A stretch of DNA of 64,000 nucleotides from an uncultured Alphaproteobacteria bacterium (GTDB lineage: Bacteria; Pseudomonadota; Alphaproteobacteria; RF32; CAG-239), in NCBI GenBank assembly GCA_934255405.1, contig CAKQNT010000006.1:1-64000 (forward strand). Direction: 5' to 3'. Shown one piece after another: positions 41,943-48,480 of this stretch. The position numbers and the translations under genes were made by a program. The stretch's first letter is position 1; each line of letters begins with the position of its first letter. The notes beneath the pieces were generated by a model. It was given only the letters and a program-made list of their open reading frames with translations, did no database searches and was not told the origin of the DNA.

Positions 41943-43187
41943 ATGAGTAAAAAAGGTATTTCTTATAAAAATTTTAGAGCAACCGGCGGCGGTATCATAT
42001 ATGCAAACAGGCTGGCGCGCCGTATAATTCTGGCGGCAAAAGTTGCGGCACATTTTCGTGATGAATGGGAGTATGTATTGTGGTTGGCTCCGGCAATCTT
42101 TTTGCAGATGCCGGATTATCGCTATAAGGTAAAAAAGGCTTTGGGGCTTGATGATTCCCAAATCAAATTTGCAGCTCATGAGCAGTTGTCTATAAATGAT
42201 AAGGTCTATTTGGAATGTCATAATGTTGCGGAGAAATATCAGGTGTTTTGCATTTTTGACGAGAGTCTGAATATTAAAAACTCTTCATCCAGCCGCACCA
42301 AGCGCTTGTTGGAGCTGCGAAACAAATTAAAATTTAGGTTGTTGTTGTCAGAATCTCCGGTCAGTTGTGGTCTGCTCGATATATATTCGCAGATGCGTTT
42401 CTTGGACACAAATATGATAGATATTACCGAAACACAGTTCAGAAATTTATTTATGCCGCAATATGTCAGTGATTTTAATGTGCTCAAGCGTTGGTCGGAG
42501 CCTTTGTCTGAAAAGAAAATCGCATTGATGCTGAAACCATATATCATATTTAAGGAGTGGAAACAAAAAATGAATGTCAGCCATTATGATGTGTGGGTTG
42601 AATTAGATGAAGATGAGAAAGAGGTATATCGTCAGGATAAAGAAAACTTTTTGCGAGGACGCTTTAGTATTGTATATATGCAGGTGTTACATAGTTTTCA
42701 GTATTATTATACCATCTGTCGGCAAAAGGTAAAAAAACTGCAGGAATTGTTGGCGGAAATTGCTGCCCGTAAAGAAAAGGTGATTATTTATACCAAATAT
42801 TTAAGCGAGGTAAAATTTTTGGAAGAATCGGGAATTTTGCGCGGTCGCAAATTTGTCAGAATGTTTGCCGGAACCAATAAATTAAAGGCGGCAACTCTGT
42901 TTGATATGGATTATGACATAATGATTTGCACATATAAGGTGGAAATTCCAATATTAGCTTTGCATGGCTGTTCAAATCTGATATATTTGAGCCAGACGTT
43001 TGATTATAAAGATAAAGCTTATCCGCTGACAAGGTTTTGGAGTGAAAAAGTGTGTCAGCTCAACATATATGATTTTTGGGTGAATACGGAACTTGAACTG
43101 TTAATGAAAAAAAGTCTGTTGCAAAAGAAAAATCTTTTGAGTAATGTATGTAAAAGTATAGCTTATGGCAGGATTGAAAATTTATGA
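41943..43187 (+). CDS. Degenerate SNF2-like helicase protein (cassette gene 1)
   Basis: A 414-residue protein that aligns by eye with phage-type SNF2 helicases but has lost catalytic residues. FCIFDESLNIKNSSSSRTK (residues 102-120) matches motif II and its flank (DEsh-x-IKN-x-x-s-x-R-t-K); FRLLLSESPVSCGLLDIYSQ (131-150) matches motif III LLLTGTP followed by D-(I/L)-Y-S-Q-x-x-F-L-D. Motif I is degenerate (FRATGGGIIYANRL in place of GLGKT), and motif VI is replaced by AYPLTRFWSEKVCQLNIYDF. The fold seems kept without the ATPase. RBS is weak; ATG 41943 overlaps TAATG. It overlaps the next gene by 4 bp. Confidence 0.65.
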   Translation: MSKKGISYKNFRATGGGIIYANRLARRIILAAKVAAHFRDEWEYVLWLAPAIFLQMPDYRYKVKKALGLDDSQIKFAAHEQLSINDKVYLECHNVAEKYQVFCIFDESLNIKNSSSSRTKRLLELRNKLKFRLLLSESPVSCGLLDIYSQMRFLDTNMIDITETQFRNLFMPQYVSDFNVLKRWSEPLSEKKIALMLKPYIIFKEWKQKMNVSHYDVWVELDEDEKEVYRQDKENFLRGRFSIVYMQVLHSFQYYYTICRQKVKKLQELLAEIAARKEKVIIYTKYLSEVKFLEESGILRGRKFVRMFAGTNKLKAATLFDMDYDIMICTYKVEIPILALHGCSNLIYLSQTFDYKDKAYPLTRFWSEKVCQLNIYDFWVNTELELLMKKSLLQKKNLLSNVCKSIAYGRIENL

Positions 43188-44485
43188 AAGTCTATCTTGA
43201 ACAAAATGTTTATGATGCCACGCAAGAGCGTTTGAAATTTATTTTTGATAATTTCGATAATATCTATGTATCTTTTTCCGGCGGTAAGGACAGCGGTCTG
43301 CTGTTGAATCTGGTGCTTGATTATAAGCGTAGGCATAATATTAAAAAGAAAATCGGCATTTTTCATCAGGATTTTGAGGCGCAGTATCAGTTGACAACTG
43401 ATTATGTGACGAAGATGTTTGATGATAATATAGATGATATTGAGCCTTATTGGGTATGTCTGCCGATGGGCTCGCGCTGCGCAGTCAGCAATTTTCAGAT
43501 GTATTGGTATCCGTGGGATGACGAGAAAAAAGATTTGTGGGTAAGGCCGATGCCTGACCGCCCGTATATTATCAATCAGCAGAACAATCCGCTGGAGTTT
43601 TATCGCTACAAAATGGCGCAGGAGGATTTGTATGCCGAGTTTGGACAATGGTATGCCAAACATCACAAAGGGTCTTGTATCTGTCTGGTGGGAATCCGCA
43701 CTGATGAGTCTATTAACCGATATCGGGCTTATGCCAATGTGCGCAAGACACTGATGAATGATTCGCAGTGGACTACCAAAATGGGCGAGAATTTTTATAA
43801 CGCATATCCGTTGTATGACTGGACAGTTAAAGATGTGTGGATTGCCAATGCCAAGCAAGGTTTTGAATATAACAAAATCTACGATTTGTTTTATCGGGCG
43901 GGGGTGCCGATTACTCAGATGAGAGTTTCCAGCCCGTATCACGAGTCTGCCAAAGACAGCTTGAATTTATATCGGGTGTTGGAGCCGACTACGTGGGTTA
44001 AGGTTGTTTCGCGGGTGAACGGAGCTAACTTTGCAGCAATGTATGGTAATACTAAGCTGATGGGAGTGGGTAAAATAACGCTTCCTCCCGGACATACCTG
44101 GCGCAGCTATGTGAAGTTTTTGTTGGCAACACTGCCGGATAATATCAGAGAAAATTATATCAGTAAGTTTAAGACCTCTATTAAATTTTGGTGGCGAACC
44201 GGCGGAGTTGTCAGTCCCGAGGCAATTGAAGAGTTGGAGAAGTGCAATTATAACATCCGTAATAACGGCAAAAGCGGGTATAAATCGGAAAAAGACCGAA
44301 TTCGCTTTTTGGGAACGCCGGATAATACCGATGATATTAAGTCTACCATTGATATTCCATCTTGGAAGCGTATGGCAGTTTGCATTTTGAAGAATGACCA
44401 TCTGTGCAAATATATGGGGTTTTCTCAGACCAAAAAACAGACCATGAGGGAAAAAGAGCTAATTAATAAATATAGGCATTTGTGA
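43184..44485 (+). CDS. IbrA-like PP-loop protein (PAPS reductase family with DUF3440)
   Basis: A 433-residue protein of the PP-loop ATP pyrophosphatase fold. The P-loop SGGKDS lies at residues 32-37 (YVSFSGGKDSGLLLN), followed by KIGIFHQDFEAQYQ, a region with CLVGIRTDESINRYRAY and YPLYDWTVKDVWI, and a C-terminal domain as in DUF3440/IbrA proteins. Relatives include PAPS reductase and DndC, which activate a substrate with ATP, often for sulfur transfer. E. coli IbrA with IbrB regulates immunoglobulin-binding proteins; the biochemical activity is unknown. Adjacent cysteine residues in the middle may matter but no [4Fe-4S] pattern is clear. It overlaps gene 1 by ATGA. Confidence 0.85.
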   Translation: MKVYLEQNVYDATQERLKFIFDNFDNIYVSFSGGKDSGLLLNLVLDYKRRHNIKKKIGIFHQDFEAQYQLTTDYVTKMFDDNIDDIEPYWVCLPMGSRCAVSNFQMYWYPWDDEKKDLWVRPMPDRPYIINQQNNPLEFYRYKMAQEDLYAEFGQWYAKHHKGSCICLVGIRTDESINRYRAYANVRKTLMNDSQWTTKMGENFYNAYPLYDWTVKDVWIANAKQGFEYNKIYDLFYRAGVPITQMRVSSPYHESAKDSLNLYRVLEPTTWVKVVSRVNGANFAAMYGNTKLMGVGKITLPPGHTWRSYVKFLLATLPDNIRENYISKFKTSIKFWWRTGGVVSPEAIEELEKCNYNIRNNGKSGYKSEKDRIRFLGTPDNTDDIKSTIDIPSWKRMAVCILKNDHLCKYMGFSQTKKQTMREKELINKYRHL

Positions 44486-44495
44486 AGGAAAAATA

Positions 44496-45020
44496 ATGAA
44501 GGAATATACCAGCCCTGTTTATAATGTAATTGGCGTGCCTGTGGAAAAAGTGCGTGCCAATGATTATAATCCTAATCGAGTTGCTCCGCCGGAGATGAAA
44601 TTGTTGGAACTTTCTATTTGGGAAGATGGTTTTACTCAACCGGTGGTTTGCTATTATGACAAAGCTGCTGATGAATATATTGTGGTTGACGGCTTTCACC
44701 GTTATACAATCATGAAAACCAGCGAGAGAATATTTGCCCGTGAGCATGGTAAATTGCCGGTAGTGGTGATTAATAAAGATTTGGGCGAACGTATGGCCTC
44801 CACCATCAGGCACAATCGGGCGCGTGGCAGTCACAGTGTGGATCTAATGAGCAATATTGTGGCAGAACTGCTGGAAATGGGCAAAAGCGATAGTTGGATT
44901 TGCAAAAACATCGGTATGTCTGCCGATGAGTTGCTGCGCCTGAAACAGGTTACCGGTTTGGCTGCTTTGTTTATGAACGAAAAATATTCCCGCAGTTGGG
45001 AAGTCAAGAAAAATAAATAA
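44496..45020 (+). CDS. IbrB-like ParB-domain protein (cassette gene 3)
   Basis: A 174-residue protein with a ParB/Sulfiredoxin-like N-terminal domain: IPVEKV-like opening (GVPVEKVRANDYNPNRV), LLELSIWEDGFTQPVVCY, YIVVDGFHRYTIMKT (the G-F/E-x-R nucleotide-binding box) and ASTIRHNRARGSH, then a helix-turn-helix-like segment (DSWICKNIGMSADELLRLK). ParB-type domains bind CTP or act as nucleases. Partner of the IbrA-like protein upstream, 10 bp away with AAGGA before ATG 44496. It converges with lpxK, the stops lying 13 bp apart, with no clear terminator. Confidence 0.87.
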   Translation: MKEYTSPVYNVIGVPVEKVRANDYNPNRVAPPEMKLLELSIWEDGFTQPVVCYYDKAADEYIVVDGFHRYTIMKTSERIFAREHGKLPVVVINKDLGERMASTIRHNRARGSHSVDLMSNIVAELLEMGKSDSWICKNIGMSADELLRLKQVTGLAALFMNEKYSRSWEVKKNK

Positions 45021-45033
45021 ATTCCTCCGGAGC

Positions 45034-45981
45034 TTAAGCCAGAATAAAATTGGCAAGCTCCGAGGGATTTTCCCATTCAATGGCGATTTCCAGTACCTTA
45101 AATTTGCTCTGCAAGCGCGGGGGAATTTTTACAAAGTCTTTAGCAGTGGTATAAATCGGCGCTTTGTGCTGTTTGCCAAGAGCAATCAGCTGATTAAGCT
45201 CGTCTTCGGTATAAAAATGATGATCCGGAAAGTCTCTGGTTTCAACAATATTAAAACCGCAACCGGACAATGATTGATAGAATTTTTCGGGGCGTCCGAT
45301 ACCGGCAAAAGCCACAACATCATAAGTAAGCGGAGAGGGCGATACCGGTTTGATTCTGCCCTTGAAGACCGGAAGTTTGCCAAAAGAGGCAGCTAAATCG
45401 TGCGTATCTTCGCCAATGAGCATAATGGCGCTGGCGCGGTGGAGACCCAAGTCCTTAAACTCGCGCAATGGACCGGCCGGAATACAAAAACCGTTGCCTA
45501 AGCCGATGTTGCCGTCAATTACTACAAAAGAAATATCTTTATATAAAGACGGATTTTGGAAACCATCATCCATAATTATGTAGTTGGCACCTTCTTGTTC
45601 GGCCATCAGGGCGCCGGCGTAGCGGTCAGGATTAATAATTACCGGCGCTTGTCTGGCTAACAGCAAGGGTTCATCGCCGACATCTGCCGCATTGTGAATA
45701 TCAGGCATAACCTGAAGCCCTTTGAGTTTGCCGCCGTAGCCACGGCTGACAAAATAAGGGTTTTGACCATTTTGTTGAAGGATCTTGGCCAGCGATATAG
45801 AAACCGGTGTCTTTCCGGTGCCTCCGGCAGTCAGGTTGCCGACGCAAATCACTTTGGCGTCCACCTTATGCGGAGTTTTGAGCAAAAGTCTGGTTGCTGT
45901 AGCCAGGCCATAAAGACAGCCGAACGGCCATAGCAGCAAAGAGATGATATTCTTGTTTTTCCAATATGTTGGCGTCTTCAC
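45034..45981 (-). CDS. lpxK: Tetraacyldisaccharide 4'-kinase LpxK
   Basis: Phosphorylates the 4' position of the lipid A disaccharide precursor at the inner membrane. The 315-residue protein has an N-terminal membrane-associated helix, the Walker A motif VGNLTAGGTGKTPVSISLA near residue 47, IIMDDGFQNPSLYKD, and the conserved VVAFAGIGRPEKFYQSL and TTAKDFVKIP segments. The adjacent waaA makes the substrate of later steps, so the two form a lipid A/Kdo unit. The gene starts on the base after the waaA stop. Confidence 0.95.
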   Translation of the reverse strand: MKTPTYWKNKNIISLLLWPFGCLYGLATATRLLLKTPHKVDAKVICVGNLTAGGTGKTPVSISLAKILQQNGQNPYFVSRGYGGKLKGLQVMPDIHNAADVGDEPLLLARQAPVIINPDRYAGALMAEQEGANYIIMDDGFQNPSLYKDISFVVIDGNIGLGNGFCIPAGPLREFKDLGLHRASAIMLIGEDTHDLAASFGKLPVFKGRIKPVSPSPLTYDVVAFAGIGRPEKFYQSLSGCGFNIVETRDFPDHHFYTEDELNQLIALGKQHKAPIYTTAKDFVKIPPRLQSKFKVLEIAIEWENPSELANFILA

Positions 45982-47241
45982 TTAAATATATCCTTTAACT
46001 TTATCCATTATTCCATCAAGAACTTTTGATTCGCTGTTAGCCCAATTGTAGGCCAGAGAGCATTTGGCATCCAGCAGCTCTTTGTTATCCAACAATTGAG
46101 AAACTGTTTCTTCCAACTCTGTGGTGTCAGTAATCTGCATAACGGCGTCAGCGCGTTTGGCGCGATTCATGGCATCGGTAAAGTTGTGCATGTGCGGGCC
46201 GACAATTACGGCATCTCTCATACGGGACGGCTCAATAAAGTTTTGTCCGCCATGGGGAATCAGCGAGCCGCCGATGAAGATGATTTTGGCAATGTCATAC
46301 CAAATACCCATTTCCCCAATGGTGTTGGCAATGTAAATATCTGTATCCGGTTTAATTTTTTCATTTTCTGAACGAAGCGCCGCTTTGAGCTCAAGTTTTT
46401 CGATGCCTTCTTTAATCTCTTGTCCGCGCTGCGGGTGGCGGGGAGCAATCAGCGTAAGCAAGTCGGGAAACTTTTCTTTAAGACGTTTATGAACCTTGGC
46501 GATGCGGATTTCTTCATCATCGTGGGTGGAACTGGCAAGCCAGAAGGGGCGGCTGCCAATCTGAGCCAGAATGTCGTTCTTTTTGTCTTCATCAATCGGC
46601 AACGGAAGTCCGGCATATTTCAGATTGCCGAGGCACATGGTGTTGGGAGCGCCTAATATCTGCAGACGATAGGCATCTTCTTCTGATTGCCCCAGACAAA
46701 GGTTAAAGCAAGAAAGCAATTCTTTGCTAATAAAGTCAAACTGCTGCCAGCGCTTGAAAGATTTGTTGGAAATACGACCATTAATCAAAATCAACGGAAT
46801 ATTGCGGCGTTTAAGACTGGAAAGAATCGCCGGCCAAAACTCAGATTCAAACCAAAGGGCAACGTCAGGGTGCCAATATTTGACAAATCTGGTGGTGAAG
46901 ATCGGATTATCAATTGGAATAAACTGATGAAAAGCCCGATCCGGCAAGCGGCGGTTCATTACGTCGGCGGAGGTGACTGTGCCGGTGGTAACCATGACAT
47001 GGGCATCAGGATATGTGTCAAGAATCTTTTGGATTAACGGCAACATAGAAACAGACTCGCCAACAGAAGCTCCGTGCAGCCACACCAATTTGCCTTCGGG
47101 GCGTTTCATTTTTGGGCGTCCGATGCGTTCATTAAAGCGTTCTTTATCTTCTTTGCCGTTGGCCAGACGTTTTTTGATGTATCTCTTAATGACCAAAGGA
47201 TAAAGAATTGTAACCAGAGTATTGTAAATTTTAATGAACAT
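45982..47241 (-). CDS. waaA: 3-deoxy-D-manno-octulosonic acid (Kdo) transferase
   Basis: Transfers Kdo from CMP-Kdo to lipid A precursor. The 419-residue GT-B protein has an N-terminal membrane anchor region, the acceptor-side glycine motif VWLHGASVGESVSMLPL near residue 53, ALWFESEFWPAILSSLKRR, LILINGRISNKSFKRW, and the C-terminal FIGGSLIPHGGQNFIEPSR donor-binding signature. Whether it adds one or two Kdo cannot be told. It lies 2 bp after the DUF374 acyltransferase gene and directly before lpxK. Confidence 0.96.
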   Translation of the reverse strand: MFIKIYNTLVTILYPLVIKRYIKKRLANGKEDKERFNERIGRPKMKRPEGKLVWLHGASVGESVSMLPLIQKILDTYPDAHVMVTTGTVTSADVMNRRLPDRAFHQFIPIDNPIFTTRFVKYWHPDVALWFESEFWPAILSSLKRRNIPLILINGRISNKSFKRWQQFDFISKELLSCFNLCLGQSEEDAYRLQILGAPNTMCLGNLKYAGLPLPIDEDKKNDILAQIGSRPFWLASSTHDDEEIRIAKVHKRLKEKFPDLLTLIAPRHPQRGQEIKEGIEKLELKAALRSENEKIKPDTDIYIANTIGEMGIWYDIAKIIFIGGSLIPHGGQNFIEPSRMRDAVIVGPHMHNFTDAMNRAKRADAVMQITDTTELEETVSQLLDNKELLDAKCSLAYNWANSESKVLDGIMDKVKGYI

Positions 47242-47243
47242 AT

Positions 47244-47999
47244 TTATTTCCTTAGGTTTCTTTTGGTGTTGATAGCTTTGGGATCGGGCAAAACCGGAGC
47301 CAATCCCATTTCTTTATCACATTCAATGTTGATTTTGTTTAGGCGGTTTTCCATCTCCTGACGATATTGCTCAAGTTCGGCTTCGGTTGCGGTTGCCGGA
47401 ACATACAGCGGTTCAGAAATTTTGCAAACTCCGTGAGAAAAAGGCAGCGGAATCATGGTTTTGTCCCAAGCTTTGTCAACAATAATCGAGTTTTGAATGC
47501 TGTAAGCGCCGCCGATAATAGGTTTGCCGGTTTTTTGAGCATAATAGATGGGTGAGCGTCCCATTTTCATACGGGGACCGCGCGGTCCATCTGGAATAAT
47601 GCAGATGGAAGTGTTTTTTTTGAGGGCGCGCATAAGATCTATGGCACTGCCGGCAGCGTTTTCGTTAGAAGAGCCGTCAACAACGCCAATGCCAAAACGG
47701 CGAAGCAGGCCGGCAATCATTTGCCCGTCACGGTGCGGAGAAACCAGTGCGTTGAGCGGTAAATCTTTTTCTTTGAAGTATGGCAACATGGTTGCTCTTC
47801 CGTGCCAGATTACCAAAATAACTCCGTTGTTTTCTTTGGCCAGCTTGTGAAAGGTGTCTATCCCTTCGGTATGCCAGCGGGTGGTGTGCCCGACAAATTT
47901 GGCATAGCTATACAAAAATCCGGATATCAAATTCATGGCGAATTTGGTGTTGGCAAGTTTTTTGAGTGGTTTTTTGATTAGTTTTTTATATAGACTCAT
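47244..47999 (-). CDS. DUF374 lysophospholipid acyltransferase family protein
   Basis: A 251-residue membrane-associated acyltransferase-like protein. VILVIWHGRATMLPYF contains the histidine that stands in place of H-x4-D, and later segments LVSPHRDGQMIAGLLRRFG, DGSSNENAAGSAIDLMRAL and ICIIPDGPRGPRMKM are the DUF374/LpxL-like signatures. Such proteins sit in lipid A gene clusters of Alphaproteobacteria; the acyl acceptor is not established. It is followed after 2 bp by waaA. Confidence 0.88.
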   Translation of the reverse strand: MSLYKKLIKKPLKKLANTKFAMNLISGFLYSYAKFVGHTTRWHTEGIDTFHKLAKENNGVILVIWHGRATMLPYFKEKDLPLNALVSPHRDGQMIAGLLRRFGIGVVDGSSNENAAGSAIDLMRALKKNTSICIIPDGPRGPRMKMGRSPIYYAQKTGKPIIGGAYSIQNSIIVDKAWDKTMIPLPFSHGVCKISEPLYVPATATEAELEQYRQEMENRLNKINIECDKEMGLAPVLPDPKAINTKRNLRK

Positions 48000-48010
48000 G
48001 GCTAAACCAT

Positions 48011-48262
48011 TTAGTTTCCGGAGACCATATCGGTAACACTGATGCCGATGGTTTCATTGTCGGTGACAACCACCTCGCCATGGCCGATTAAAACATCGTT
48101 GGCATAGATATCGACATTGTCGTTAATGTCTCTGTCCAACTCCACCACAGCGCCGCGACCGAGTTTGAGTAGTTGGTGCACACGCAAGTCCGCCGTACCG
48201 AGAGTGACGGAAATGTTAACGGTTATATCTTTGTTGGACAATATATTCTTGTTAATCGGCAT
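48011..48262 (-). CDS. fliN: FliN-like flagellar motor switch protein (SpoA domain)
   Basis: An 83-residue protein that is essentially one SpoA/SurfaceA domain: ITVNISVTLGTADLRVHQLLKLGRG, VVELDRDINDNVDIYANDVLIGHGEVVV, then IGISVTDMV. The L-x-(V/I)-x-LG ... LxxGxVVELD ... VLIGxGEVV pattern is that of FliN, which forms the C-ring with FliM and FliG. I chose ATG 48262, which has GGAG 6 bp upstream; the longer start at 48274 lacks an RBS. The short length suits a FliN with no N-terminal extension. It lies upstream of the lipid A genes rather than in a flagellar cluster. Confidence 0.85.
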   Translation of the reverse strand: MPINKNILSNKDITVNISVTLGTADLRVHQLLKLGRGAVVELDRDINDNVDIYANDVLIGHGEVVVTDNETIGISVTDMVSGN

Positions 48263-48419
48263 TGCATACTCCATAAATTATTCTGCTTTATTATATATAA
48301 TTTTTTTTAACTTGAAATCCTTTATTGCACTTATTACCAGTAAATTTTCTTTCCTGTGGATTAGTGAAATTGGGTTTGCTTAAAGAATGCGGATGTGTCA
48401 AAAAAGTTTAGAGTGAATC

Positions 48420-48448
48420 TTGCAGAGCCGAGCAGGCTCTCTTATATA
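48420..48448 (+). promoter_or_regulatory. Probable lon promoter with a palindrome between -35 and -10
   Basis: TTGCAG (48420-48425), 17-bp spacer, TATATA (48443-48448), about 33 bp before ATG 48481. The spacer contains AGAGCC (48424-48429) and GGCTCT (48435-48440), a 6-bp inverted repeat with a 5-bp centre. It may be an operator. No classic heat-shock promoter is evident. Confidence 0.55.
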
Positions 48449-48480
48449 GATTGTATGCAAAATTTTTATATAGGTGTGAA

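Noticed and set aside
41823..45033. Integrase-dependent island at tRNA-Ser(GCT)
   Set aside because: The cassette follows the tRNA, but I see no integrase and no repeat of the tRNA 3' end at the far side, so a classical island is not supported.
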